Shown in pieces: positions 52,076 to 61,046 of a stretch of 64,000 bases of DNA; position 1 is the first letter of the stretch; each line of letters opens with the position of its first letter. The DNA lies in the NCBI GenBank assembly GCA_964342385.1, contig CAYFGP010000005.1, forward strand, positions 51,299-115,298, read 5' to 3'. The notes under the pieces were generated by a model, which was given only the letters and a program-made list of their open reading frames with translations, was not told where the DNA came from and did no database searches. This stretch comes from Oceanospirillum sp964342385 (GTDB taxonomy: Bacteria > Pseudomonadota > Gammaproteobacteria > Pseudomonadales > Halomonadaceae). Both the position numbers and the translations under genes were made by a program.

Positions 52076-53164
52076 ATGTCGACACCAATCCCCATTAGCC
52101 TCACCTCTCAGCAACAACAGCAACTGATGGATAATATTCGGCAATGGGGTCGGGAATTGGGCTTTCAGCAGATCGGTTTTGCCCGTCCTCAACTGGATGA
52201 ACATGAAGCCCATCTGCAGGAGTGGCTGGAGAAGGGGTATCACGGCGAGATGGAGTATATGGCCAGCCACGGCAATAAACGCAGCCGTCCCGACGAACTG
52301 GTTGAAGGCACAAAGACAGTCATCACAGCACGTATGGATTATCTGCCTGCGGATGTGGAAACGACCAAGCTGCTGACTCAGGGGGAAAAAGCCTATATCT
52401 CCCGCTATGCTCTGGGCCGGGATTATCACAAACTGATCCGCAAACGCCTGACCCAACTGGCCAAGCAGATCGAGCAGACCATCGGCCCATTCGGCTACCG
52501 CGCCTTTGTCGATAGTGCGCCGGTGTTGGAACGAGCCCTGGCTACCCGTTCAGGTCTGGGCTGGATTGGCAAAAATAGTATGGTGATTCATCCCAAGGCG
52601 GGTTCATTTTTCTTTCTGGGCGAGATCATGGTTGATCTTGCCTTACCGGAAGACGCCGCTTATCCCAAGGATCACTGCGGTTCCTGTAATGCCTGCCATA
52701 TCGCCTGCCCGACGGAAGCCTTTGTCGGCGATAAGATTCTTGATGGCCGCCGTTGTATCTCTTATCTGACTATCGAGCTTAAAGGCCCTATTCCTGAAGA
52801 GCTACGTAAAGGCATGGGCAATCGCATTTTTGGTTGTGATGACTGCCAGCTGGTTTGTCCCTGGAATCGTTTTACTAAAACCACTCAGGAAAAGGACTTT
52901 ACCCCACGACATAATCTGGACAGTGCCGACCTGATAACACTGTTTGGCTGGAGTGAAGAGCAATTTCTTAAAGCCACCGAGGGCACCCCCATTCGTCGAT
53001 CAGGTTATGAACGCTGGTTAAGAAATATCGCCGTCGCCTTGGGTAACGCACCCAGCACACCGGAAGTGATTACTGCCTTGGAAAGCCGACAGCAGGAAGA
53101 ATCAGAATTAGTCAGAGAGCATGTAGAATGGGCACTGGCTCAGCATCAGAGCAATCATGCTTGA
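52076..53164 (+). CDS. queG: Epoxyqueuosine reductase QueG
   Basis: 362 residues. The N-terminal cobalamin-binding half (DUF1730-like; ARMDYLPADVETT, YALGRDYHKLIRKRL, FVDSAPVLERALATRSGLGWIGKNSMVI) is followed by two 4Fe-4S motifs: CGSCNACHIACPTEAF and CDDCQLVCPWNRF. A short C-terminal HEAT-like helical region is present. It reduces epoxyqueuosine to queuosine in tRNA. The ribosome site is weak. Confidence 0.96.
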   Translation: MSTPIPISLTSQQQQQLMDNIRQWGRELGFQQIGFARPQLDEHEAHLQEWLEKGYHGEMEYMASHGNKRSRPDELVEGTKTVITARMDYLPADVETTKLLTQGEKAYISRYALGRDYHKLIRKRLTQLAKQIEQTIGPFGYRAFVDSAPVLERALATRSGLGWIGKNSMVIHPKAGSFFFLGEIMVDLALPEDAAYPKDHCGSCNACHIACPTEAFVGDKILDGRRCISYLTIELKGPIPEELRKGMGNRIFGCDDCQLVCPWNRFTKTTQEKDFTPRHNLDSADLITLFGWSEEQFLKATEGTPIRRSGYERWLRNIAVALGNAPSTPEVITALESRQQEESELVREHVEWALAQHQSNHA

Positions 53165-53229
53165 TTTGACCCAGAAGCAGATTCGGAAAGAACCTGCTTC
53201 CGCACTTTTAAGCTGAATAAAAGCCAGCC

Positions 53230-53778
53230 TTAAGAAGTGGGTTTTAACATATGCTCACGGTAGTGACGCAGTTCGTTAATGGAATCTTTAATATCATCCA
53301 TCGCCAGGTGAGAGCCGCTTTTCTTCATACTTTTCGCTACATCCGGATACCAACGCTTGGCCAGCTCCTTCACGGAACTCACATCCAGATGGCGATAGTG
53401 GAAAAATTTCTCCAGCTCAGGCATCTCTTTGTACAGGAAACGACGGTCCTGATGGATGCTGTTGCCGCACATCGGCGATTTTCCTGGCTCAGCGTGCTGT
53501 TTCAGGAACTCCAGCGTTTGGCGCTCGGCTTCACGCATCGTCACCTTGCTTTCCAGTACACGCTTAGTCAAACCGGATGAACCGTGCTGTTTAGTGCACC
53601 ACTCGCCCATTTCATCCATAATCGCTTTTGGCTTATAAATCGCCAGCACAGGACCTTCGGCAATAATATTCAGTTCAGGATCTGTTACTACTGTCGCGAT
53701 CTCAATAATGGTATCGCGTTCAGGCTCCAGTCCTGTCATCTCCAGGTCGATCCAGACCATATTATCTGCTTTGGCCAT
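53230..53778 (-). CDS. orn: Oligoribonuclease Orn
   Basis: The ATG at 53778 (182 residues, MAKADNMVWIDLEMTGLEP) matches the family and has AGGAG upstream; the frame opens at 53895. A DEDDh exonuclease with VWIDLEMTGL (D, E), GNSIHQDRRFL (D) and SHLAMDDIKDSI (H, D). It degrades 2-5-nt RNAs, including pGpG from c-di-GMP breakdown, which matters here given the several EAL proteins. Divergent from rsgA. Confidence 0.97.
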   Translation of the reverse strand: MAKADNMVWIDLEMTGLEPERDTIIEIATVVTDPELNIIAEGPVLAIYKPKAIMDEMGEWCTKQHGSSGLTKRVLESKVTMREAERQTLEFLKQHAEPGKSPMCGNSIHQDRRFLYKEMPELEKFFHYRHLDVSSVKELAKRWYPDVAKSMKKSGSHLAMDDIKDSINELRHYREHMLKPTS

Positions 53779-53978
53779 GTTAACTTTACTCCTAGTTTCT
53801 GGCGCGTTACGGCGAATAGAATGAACTGCTTTAAAGTATAAGGGCATTTTGGATTCGCCCATAGTTTTTGTTGCACGACTCGCCCCTACAGGCACTCTTC
53901 AAAAGCACAGTACATCTCTAGGCATCCCTTAAAGAAAGCAGGTAGAATGAGGCCTAATTTTTCCAACCGACAGACATC

Positions 53979-55004
53979 ATGAGCAAACGTAAACTGAATC
54001 GCCGCCAGAAATGGCGTATTGAAAAAGTGCAGCAAGAACGCGCTGCCAGGGTCAGTAAAAAAGATCGCGAGATTGATCAACAGCTTTCCTCTGGACAACT
54101 GGGTGCCGAACAGGAAGGTCTGATTATTGCTCACTACGGCCGTCAGGTAGATGTTGAGTCGTTGGAAGGAGAAGCGAAGGGAACGATCAACCGCTGTTAT
54201 ATGCGCGCTAATGTTGATGCCCTGGTAACCGGTGATAAAGTCGTCTGGCGTCCCGGTGCCGATAATGATGGCGTCGTATTAACGCGCTTAGGGCGGGAAA
54301 ACGCACTGGTACGTCCTGATACCAAAGGCCAGATCAAACCGGTCGCAGCCAATATCGATTATATCGTGATCGTGTTTGCCCCCGAGCCTTATGCCCATGC
54401 CAACCTGATCGATCGTTATATTGTTGCCGCAGAAAATACGGGGATCGAGCCGGTACTGCTACTGAATAAAACTGATCTATTAAATAGCGAAAATGCCCCC
54501 CGTCTTCTGGAGATGGCTGAGCGTTATCAGCAGATCGGCTATAAGGTACTGACCGCTTCTACAAAAGATGAAGACGGTTTAGAGTTGTTAAAAAGCCTGT
54601 TGGATCAAAAAGTCAGCGTCTTTGTTGGCCAGTCTGGTGTCGGTAAGTCCTCGCTGGTAAATACCCTTCTACCGGGTATCAACCTGAAAGTGGGTGAACT
54701 GTCAGAACAAACCCGCAAGGGTATGCACACCACCACGACCGCAATGTTATTCCATATGCCTGATGGTGGCGATCTGATTGACTCACCGGGGATTCGTGAG
54801 TTTGGCTTGTGGCATATCGAAGAGCGCGATGTCGCCGAAGGTTTTAGAGAGTTTGATGGCCTGCTCGGTACCTGTAAGTTCCGTGACTGTCGCCACCGAC
54901 AGGAACCGGGTTGCGCCCTACGTGAAGCCTATGAAGAGGGTCGTATCAGTGAAGAGCGAATGGAAAGTTACCACAGAATCGTGAATTCTCTGGATGAGTT
55001 CTAA
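53979..55004 (+). CDS. rsgA: Small-subunit biogenesis GTPase RsgA
   Basis: 341 residues. A basic N-terminal tail, OB fold, circularly permuted GTPase (LLNKTDLL, VGQSGVGKSSLVNTLLPG, DSPGIREFGLW) and a C-terminal zinc motif CKFRDCRHRQEPGC. It checks 30S maturation and releases RbfA. In this gene block it lies between orn and motB. Confidence 0.97.
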   Translation: MSKRKLNRRQKWRIEKVQQERAARVSKKDREIDQQLSSGQLGAEQEGLIIAHYGRQVDVESLEGEAKGTINRCYMRANVDALVTGDKVVWRPGADNDGVVLTRLGRENALVRPDTKGQIKPVAANIDYIVIVFAPEPYAHANLIDRYIVAAENTGIEPVLLLNKTDLLNSENAPRLLEMAERYQQIGYKVLTASTKDEDGLELLKSLLDQKVSVFVGQSGVGKSSLVNTLLPGINLKVGELSEQTRKGMHTTTTAMLFHMPDGGDLIDSPGIREFGLWHIEERDVAEGFREFDGLLGTCKFRDCRHRQEPGCALREAYEEGRISEERMESYHRIVNSLDEF

Positions 55005-55071
55005 GGCTTAGCCCGAATCTGATAACACATTGGGACCATCACCATAATCTCTACCCTCTTCCCATAAAAAC

Positions 55072-55117
55072 AAAGGCCTGTTAAACAGATAGTTAACAGG
55101 CCTTTATTATTTTTTAC
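55072..55117. terminator. Bidirectional terminator between rsgA and motB
   Basis: A perfect 13-bp stem AAAGGCCTGTTAA/TTAACAGGCCTTT with an 8-nt loop, followed by ATTATTTTTT on plus and GTTTTTATG on minus. Confidence 0.9.
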
Positions 55118-55153
55118 TGCTCTGACTTTCCAGGTCAGCTAACCCAGTAGTAC

Positions 55154-56335
55154 TTAATCAACCTCTGGTGGTGGCTCATAGGGTCTTTCCGGCTGAGACT
55201 GAATTTGATTCAGCGTATCCAACACCTCTTCCGGCGACGTATTCGATTGACGTCTCAGGTCCTGATCAATCACCACACCTTCCTCACCAAAGGTGCTACC
55301 TGTGCGTGAACTATCATCCACTGCCCCATCAATACCCGGCTGACTTTCTGCTCGTTTGCGTTGTGGCTCTGATGACGGAAGTTCCAGTGGTGCATCAGGA
55401 TTAAACTGACTCTCTGGAATCGGATTATTCAGCTTAAACTCTTCCGCTTCACGAATGCGCTCCTCCTGTTCCGGCGATAGCGGTTTATCGGACTGCAGAT
55501 CCTCCAGAGCCGGACGATTCAGTACCACAATCTCAATTCGACGGTTAATAGGATCATCCGGGGCTTCGGGCTTAAACAACTGTGAACTGGCAAAACCTGA
55601 AATCTGGGCCACCTGATCTTCTGGCAAGCCGCCTTCAACCAGCATACGCCGTGCGGCATTAGCACGACGGGTAGACAGTTCCCAATTACTGAAATAGTCT
55701 CGGTCACTGTAGTTTTCGGCATCCGTATGGCCGTTAACACTGATCTTGTTATTCACCTGAGCAATGACTGGGGCTAGTTGCAGTAACACCTCGGCAAAGT
55801 AGTGTTTAACCTTATCGCCACCGGCATCAAACATCGGACGCAGTTTCTGATCCACAATCTGGATATGCAAGCCATCAGGCTTAACTTCGACTTCTAACTG
55901 ATCCTCAAACTGTTTTAGGGTTTCATTCGCTTCGATAGTACTGAGCAGTGAACTATGCAGTGCAGACATCGCTTCAGCATTATCCTGATGGATACTTCCG
56001 GCCAACTGCTCTGTCTGTTCCTGGTTCAGCATCTGCTCTTCGTTAATCTGTGCATTCTCAGCACTAGGATTAAAGTTATTCAGAATCGTTGGTGAACCAC
56101 CCAGATCAATCGCGGTAATACGGCCGACCTTGTCCATATAACCCACGGGATCAACAAAGAACTTTTCCAGCTCAATCTTCTGCGCTTCAGTGGTATTAGC
56201 CAGCAGCCACATCAAAAGGAAAAATGCCATCATGGCGATAGCAAAATCTGCCATGGCAATTTTCCAGGAGCCACCATGGTGACCACCCTGAACTTTCTTA
56301 ACCCGCTTGATGATGATGCTTTTATTTTCTTCCAT
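55154..56335 (-). CDS. motB: Flagellar stator protein MotB
   Basis: 393 residues. The N-terminal TM (about 25-47, IAMADFAIAMMAFFLLMWLL) contains the proton-channel Asp30. The OmpA-like peptidoglycan-binding domain (about 150-285) has INGHTDAENYSDRDYFSNWELSTRRANAARRML. The C-terminal tail (about 285-393) is long, acidic and Pro/Glu/Ser-rich, beyond the enteric length of 308. It anchors the MotA5B2 stator to the cell wall. It lies 12 bp after motA in the same transcript. Confidence 0.96.
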   Translation of the reverse strand: MEENKSIIIKRVKKVQGGHHGGSWKIAMADFAIAMMAFFLLMWLLANTTEAQKIELEKFFVDPVGYMDKVGRITAIDLGGSPTILNNFNPSAENAQINEEQMLNQEQTEQLAGSIHQDNAEAMSALHSSLLSTIEANETLKQFEDQLEVEVKPDGLHIQIVDQKLRPMFDAGGDKVKHYFAEVLLQLAPVIAQVNNKISVNGHTDAENYSDRDYFSNWELSTRRANAARRMLVEGGLPEDQVAQISGFASSQLFKPEAPDDPINRRIEIVVLNRPALEDLQSDKPLSPEQEERIREAEEFKLNNPIPESQFNPDAPLELPSSEPQRKRAESQPGIDGAVDDSSRTGSTFGEEGVVIDQDLRRQSNTSPEEVLDTLNQIQSQPERPYEPPPEVD

Positions 56336-56347
56336 GGGGTTTAGCCC

Positions 56348-57199
56348 TTAGCGAGAACGTACATGTTCTTCCAATTCGTTAAAGCTGGGACGAACCGAGG
56401 TAAATAGCATCTTACGACCAAACTCCACCGCCATCTGTGGTGCCAAACCATTCATATTGGCAATCAGGCTCGCCTTAATACATTCAAAGGCTTTAATTTT
56501 TTCATAGGCCTCATTTTTCATGGCAACGCCCATAGGCCCTACAAAACCATACGACAACAAAATGCCCAGGAAAGTACCGACCAAAGCTGCAGCGATGTGT
56601 AAGCCCAGTACCTCAGGAGGCGCCGCAATATCACGCATAGTGATGGTGATACCCAATACCGCTGCCACAATACCAAAACCAGGCAGCGCATCTGCCACAC
56701 TGGTTACCGCATGAGCAGGTTCTTCCAGTTCATGTTGCAGCGTTTCCAGTTCAGCGTCCATCAAGCTTTCCAGCTCATGAGCCTGCATATTCCCCGTACT
56801 AATCAGACGCATATAGTCACATAAGAACACAACCAGTTCATCGTGTTTGGTTACAGCGGGATAACCGGTAAAGATAGGACTCTGATCTGGCTCTTCAATA
56901 TCCTCTTCGATGGCAATAACACCCTCTTTACGGATTTTGGTAAAAAGGTCGTACTGTAGACTGAGCAGATCCAGATAAAACGCTTGGTTAAAGCCGGAAC
57001 CGGTTAACAAACCCGGAATACTTTTAAATACCTCAACCAAAGTGTGTTTGTTGTTGGAGATGATAAAACCGCCCAAAGCAGCACCACAGATAATGATCAT
57101 CTCGAAGGGTTGCCATAACATCGGCAGGTAACCGTGTGAGAGGACATAACCACCACCCACACTGACTAATACAATTAACGAACCAACAATCAGAAGCAT
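56348..57199 (-). CDS. motA: Flagellar stator protein MotA
   Basis: 283 residues with four TM segments (about 3-20, 30-50, 170-190, 200-222). The conserved DALPGFGIVAAVLGI and GTFLGILLSYGFVGP motifs line the ion path. The cytoplasmic loop contains the charged residues that contact FliG. It pairs with MotB to drive rotation by proton flow; the sequence looks MotA rather than sodium-type PomA, but this is not certain. Confidence 0.96.
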   Translation of the reverse strand: MLLIVGSLIVLVSVGGGYVLSHGYLPMLWQPFEMIIICGAALGGFIISNNKHTLVEVFKSIPGLLTGSGFNQAFYLDLLSLQYDLFTKIRKEGVIAIEEDIEEPDQSPIFTGYPAVTKHDELVVFLCDYMRLISTGNMQAHELESLMDAELETLQHELEEPAHAVTSVADALPGFGIVAAVLGITITMRDIAAPPEVLGLHIAAALVGTFLGILLSYGFVGPMGVAMKNEAYEKIKAFECIKASLIANMNGLAPQMAVEFGRKMLFTSVRPSFNELEEHVRSR

Positions 57200-57346
57200 A
57201 TCACTCGACCCTCATCCTTTGTCGCTTCAGTCCAAATGCCACTTAACAACTCAGTGTACCGGAGAAAGACACTATCCTTTAAAAGGAGTTTTGTCTCTAA
57301 TTGTATTAATGTGTATCACACAAAATGATGACACCATTAGCATGGA

Positions 57347-57410
57347 TCAAATAAAGTTCGAGCACAGGTCAAATAAAGCTTCATTTTTTATGAAACTTTA
57401 TTTTTAATCA
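57347..57410 (+). repeat. Direct repeat and A/T hairpin upstream of the rhodanese gene
   Basis: TCAAATAAAG is directly repeated about 22 bp apart (57348 and 57369). AAATAAAG.TTCAT pairs with ATGAA.CTTTATTT, with a T-rich loop and a trailing TT. It could be a plus-strand terminator-like hairpin or a promoter-region structure between motA and the rhodanese gene. Confidence 0.35.
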
Positions 57411-57462
57411 TTTCAGTGGTATCAAGCTTCAGTCACCACTGACGGATCAGGAAGCCAAAAAT

Positions 57463-58293
57463 ATGAGCTCTGAAGAGAACTTACTACCGTTACTGATCTC
57501 AACAGACCAGCTTGAAGCTGCTCTGGGAGAGAAGAACCTACTTATCATCGACGTCTCCTGCACGAAGGAGTGTTATGATCAGGGGCATGTGCCCGGTGCT
57601 ATTTTTCTGGATTACAAACGCCTGTTCTGCGGCGAAGCACCCGTCGCAAATAAACTGCCCAGCGTTGAACAACTGAGCCAGCTATTTTCCGAACTGGGCC
57701 TGACACGCGACAGTCATGTCGTTGCCTATGACGATGAAGGCGGCGGCTGGGCCGGTCGTTTGTTATGGACCCTGGAAGTGATGGGGCATAACCGTTACTC
57801 CTACCTAAACGGCGGCACTCTCGCCTGGCGCGGCGATAGTAAAAACCAAAGTCAGGAACAAACACAGCCCGTTGCTAGTCAATATGAGGCCGATATTCTG
57901 GTACCTCAGGTACGCATTGCGCTGGATGAGCTACAAGAAAAGATCGGTCAAACAGGCTTTGCCATCTGGGATTCCCGCTCAGAAGGCGAGTACAAGGGCA
58001 CTGCTAGCAAAGCAGCCCGTGCCGGACATATTCCAACAGCGGTACATTATGAGTGGACCCGGGCCATGGATAAGGATAATAACCTGTGCCTGCGAGATAT
58101 GGCCGAGGTTATGTCCGAGCTGGAAACTGCTGGACTAAATATTGATCAGGAGATTGCCACCTACTGCCAATCTCACCACCGCTCGGGTTTTACCTGGCTA
58201 TTAGGTAAAATTCTGGGCTTTAAACAAATTCGCGCCTATGACGGCTCCTGGAATGAATGGGGTAACCGTCAGGACACCCCCATTGAAACTTAA
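57463..58293 (+). CDS. rhdA: Thiosulfate sulfurtransferase (RhdA-type rhodanese)
   Basis: 276 residues, two rhodanese domains (about 1-125 and 150-276). The catalytic loop is CQSHHRSG with Cys235, closely resembling the CQTHHRS loop of Azotobacter/Pseudomonas RhdA rather than the CGSGVTA loop of SseA. The N-terminal domain lacks a catalytic Cys. It transfers sulfane sulfur from thiosulfate to acceptors such as cyanide or thiols. It is followed by psd after 8 bp, as in pseudomonads. Confidence 0.92.
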   Translation: MSSEENLLPLLISTDQLEAALGEKNLLIIDVSCTKECYDQGHVPGAIFLDYKRLFCGEAPVANKLPSVEQLSQLFSELGLTRDSHVVAYDDEGGGWAGRLLWTLEVMGHNRYSYLNGGTLAWRGDSKNQSQEQTQPVASQYEADILVPQVRIALDELQEKIGQTGFAIWDSRSEGEYKGTASKAARAGHIPTAVHYEWTRAMDKDNNLCLRDMAEVMSELETAGLNIDQEIATYCQSHHRSGFTWLLGKILGFKQIRAYDGSWNEWGNRQDTPIET

Positions 58294-58301
58294 GGTATAC
58301 A

Positions 58302-59213
58302 GTGATTATTAAAAAGCTTTTTGCCTGGATCCAGTATCCACTGCCACACCATCTGATCTCCCGGCTGGTGGGTTTTCTGGCACAGACACGTATTCGATGG
58401 TTGAAGAACTTCCTGATCAAACACTTTATCAGCATCTTCAAAGTGAATATGTCGGAGGCCGAACAACCGGATTACCGTCAGTATGAGAACTTTAATCAGT
58501 TCTTTACTCGGCCATTAAAACAAGATGCCCGTGATCTGATCGACCTTGAGCACAGTGCAGCTTGTCCAGTAGACGGTACTGTCAGTCAGTTGGGTGACAT
58601 CGATTATGGCCGTATTTTCCAGGCAAAGGGCCATGGTTACTCAGCTCTGGAATTACTCGGTGGTAAAGTAGATGCTGCTGCGCCTTTTATGGGCGGTAAA
58701 TTTGCGACCATCTATCTGTCACCTAAGGATTATCACCGTATCCATATGCCGGTCAAAGGCACATTAAAACAGATGATTCATGTGCCAGGACGCCTATTCT
58801 CGGTAAACCCAGCAACGACTGAGAATGTGCCCGGTCTGTTTGCCCGTAACGAACGCGTGGTAGCGATCTTTGATACCGAATATGGCCCTATGGCCATGGT
58901 GCTGGTAGGCGCGATGATTGTTGCTAGTATTGAAACCGTATGGGCGGGACAGGTCACACCACTGGCCCGAGAGGTATCTAGCTGCGAATATAGTCTGAAC
59001 ACTCAGGGTATCACTCTGGAGAAAGGTGAAGAAATGGGCCGTTTCCAACTAGGCTCAACGGTTGTTATGTTGTTTGGTCCGGAAATGGCTGAGTTTGTTG
59101 AACGTATGCAACCCGGTGCCACAACTCGCCTGGGCGAACACTTTGCTCAGTTCCAATCTGCACAAACTGAAGCTGACATTAAAACAGAAGCTGAAGCAGA
59201 TATTAAAAGCTGA
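58302..59213 (+). CDS. psd: Phosphatidylserine decarboxylase Psd
   Basis: 303 residues from a GTG start with AAGG 9 nt upstream. The pyruvoyl-forming LGST motif (FQLGSTVVMLF) is present, as are the membrane-contact and active-site segments GKFATIYLSPKDYHRIHMP and SVNPATTENV. The proenzyme self-cleaves at LGS-T to give alpha and beta chains; it makes phosphatidylethanolamine at the inner membrane. The C-terminus carries a short duplicated acidic tail (TEADIK / EAEADIK). Confidence 0.96.
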   Translation: MIIKKLFAWIQYPLPHHLISRLVGFLAQTRIRWLKNFLIKHFISIFKVNMSEAEQPDYRQYENFNQFFTRPLKQDARDLIDLEHSAACPVDGTVSQLGDIDYGRIFQAKGHGYSALELLGGKVDAAAPFMGGKFATIYLSPKDYHRIHMPVKGTLKQMIHVPGRLFSVNPATTENVPGLFARNERVVAIFDTEYGPMAMVLVGAMIVASIETVWAGQVTPLAREVSSCEYSLNTQGITLEKGEEMGRFQLGSTVVMLFGPEMAEFVERMQPGATTRLGEHFAQFQSAQTEADIKTEAEADIKS

Positions 59214-59289
59214 GCAGGCAAACCAAGAGTAGAAAACTCAACTACCGAATAAAGCGAACTGTAGTTTAAGCTCTGTGCAGTAAAGCCCT

Positions 59290-59316
59290 AATAGACCGGG
59301 TTATGCCCGGTCTATT
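59290..59316 (-). terminator. Hairpin overlapping the epmA stop codon
   Basis: An 11-bp stem AATAGACCGGG/CCCGGTCTATT; the epmA stop codon lies in the loop. The minus strand continues TTAGGG, so the T-run is short. Termination here would require ribosome release to let the hairpin form. Confidence 0.55.
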
Positions 59317-60290
59317 GCAAAGCTAATCACATCTGCCAATTTTCCCGCACCTGCTCTCAACATCAGCATACGATCAAAACCCAGAGCCACGCCAGCACAC
59401 TCTGGCATTCCCGCCACTAATGCCGCTACCAGATGAGTATCGACAGTGACCTCAGGCTTACCCAACGCCTGCCTCATTACATTATCCTGCTTAAAACGCT
59501 TATCCTGCTCATCAGCATCGGTCAGCTCATGATAGCCATTAGCTAACTCAATGCCCTGGTGATAACACTCAAAACGGGAAGCCACTTTATCACCTTGCTC
59601 GTCCAAATGAACCTTAGCCAGAGCGGCCTGAGAAGCAGGATAGTCAAAGACAAAGGTTAAGCCTTCTTTACCCAGATGGGGTTCTATCTCATGGGACAGC
59701 AACAGATCACAACAAGTATCACGATCCATCCTGCTAGCGACAGCATCAATACCTGTTTTCTGCTGTGCACTAAGCTGTAACGCCTCCAAGCTTGAACTAA
59801 AAGGGTCCAATTGCAGATAGCATTGGAACAGCTCGCGATAGCGTACTTGTTCGCAGGGTAGATCTCCCAATACCTCGGTTAATAGCTGCTGTACTTCTTC
59901 CATTAACATCGACAGATCAAAACCCGGACGATACCACTCCAGCATGGCAAACTCAGGATTATGACGCTCGCTGTACTCACCGTTACGGAAGCTTCTGGCT
60001 AATTGCCAAATCGGGCCACTACCGGCGGCCAGCAAACGCTTCATATGAAACTCTGGTGAAGTCTGTAAATACAGATCTAAGGCTTCTGATACACCACCAC
60101 CATCACACCGGCTTTGCATAGAATCCAGATAAGGATCTGTACTGCCACCTCTGGCCAGTACGGGAGTATCGACCTCTAATACTTCCCGTTCAGCAAAAAA
60201 GTGTCGAATTTGGTTCAGCACCTTCGCTCGTAGCTGCAGGTTTTCAATACTGGCAGAGGGTTGCCATAACGCATGATTAGGTTGGCTCAT
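59301..60290 (-). CDS. epmA: EF-P beta-lysine ligase EpmA
   Basis: 329 residues. A class-II LysRS-like catalytic core without the anticodon-binding domain: VDTPVLARGGSTDPYL, TSPEFHMKRLLAAGSGPIWQLARSFRNGE, EFAMLEWYRPG, and ELANGYHELTDADEQ. It attaches (R)-beta-lysine to EF-P. efp lies upstream on the same strand after a terminator, and epmB is close by. Confidence 0.95.
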   Translation of the reverse strand: MSQPNHALWQPSASIENLQLRAKVLNQIRHFFAEREVLEVDTPVLARGGSTDPYLDSMQSRCDGGGVSEALDLYLQTSPEFHMKRLLAAGSGPIWQLARSFRNGEYSERHNPEFAMLEWYRPGFDLSMLMEEVQQLLTEVLGDLPCEQVRYRELFQCYLQLDPFSSSLEALQLSAQQKTGIDAVASRMDRDTCCDLLLSHEIEPHLGKEGLTFVFDYPASQAALAKVHLDEQGDKVASRFECYHQGIELANGYHELTDADEQDKRFKQDNVMRQALGKPEVTVDTHLVAALVAGMPECAGVALGFDRMLMLRAGAGKLADVISFAIDRA

Positions 60291-60350
60291 AAGGGATCAA
60301 ACAACAATTAATAACTAGAAAAACAAATGACAGAGATAAAAAGCAGGCAT

Positions 60351-60384
60351 AAAAAAACCGGCTAAGCCCAAGCTTACACCGGTT
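60351..60384 (-). terminator. Terminator after efp
   Basis: Minus-strand AACCGG..TAAGC/GCTTA.CCGGTT, then TTTTT. It lies 20 bp past the efp stop. Confidence 0.85.
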
Positions 60385-60404
60385 CTTAATATCAGCGCGA
60401 TAGA

Positions 60405-60971
60405 TTACGCACGGCTAACGTAGTCACCTGAACGGGTGTCAATACGCAGCTTATCACCGATATTTACGAACAGAGGTACACGTACTACAGCACCGGTTGC
60501 CAGAGTCGCGGGCTTGGTGCCACCCTGAGCAGTATCACCTTTTAGGCCTGGATCAGTTTCAGTCACTTCCAGTTCGATAAAGTTAGGTGCTGCAACAGTA
60601 ATAGGGGAACCGTTGAACAGAGTTACTGTGTAAACTTCCTGTTCTTTCAGCCACTTGATGGTATCGCCCAGCGCTTTCTCATCTGCACCGTGCTGTTCAA
60701 AGGAACCATCTGTCAGCATGAAGTGCCAAAACTCACCGTCGGTGTACAGGTATTCCATGTCCAGTTCCATAACATCGGCACCTTCCAGGGATTCGCCTGA
60801 CTTAAAAGTACGCTCCCATACACGACCATTATTCAGGTTGCGCAGTTTTACACGGTTAAACGCCTGACCCTTACCAGGTTTAACGTATTCGTTATCCAGA
60901 ATGGAGCAAGGCTCGCCGTCGAGCATTACTTTAAGACCGGAACGGAATTCGTTGGTAGAATAGTTAGCCAT
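60405..60971 (-). CDS. efp: Elongation factor P
   Basis: 188 residues. KOW-like domain I with the modification lysine Lys34 in VKPGKGQAF, then two OB domains. The C-terminal GDTAQGGTKPATL and VNIGDKLRIDTRSGDYVSRA motifs are typical. It relieves ribosome stalling at polyproline stretches. Lys34 together with EpmA and EpmB nearby indicates beta-lysylation, not rhamnosylation. Divergent from epmB (75-bp gap). Confidence 0.97.
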   Translation of the reverse strand: MANYSTNEFRSGLKVMLDGEPCSILDNEYVKPGKGQAFNRVKLRNLNNGRVWERTFKSGESLEGADVMELDMEYLYTDGEFWHFMLTDGSFEQHGADEKALGDTIKWLKEQEVYTVTLFNGSPITVAAPNFIELEVTETDPGLKGDTAQGGTKPATLATGAVVRVPLFVNIGDKLRIDTRSGDYVSRA

Positions 60972-61046
60972 AAAATTTCACCAATATCGCTTTAATTCAG
61001 TCACCCAGTGCTGGCACTGACTGCTATATAAAAAATCTGGTCGCCA

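Noticed and set aside
53230..53895. 221-residue Orn with a 39-residue N-terminal extension
   Set aside because: The extension is not family-like; the ATG at 53778 has AGGAG and yields the standard length.
57310..57325. TGTGTATCACACA as a CRP site upstream of the rhodanese gene
   Set aside because: Half-sites are too close; CRP needs TGTGA-N6-TCACA.
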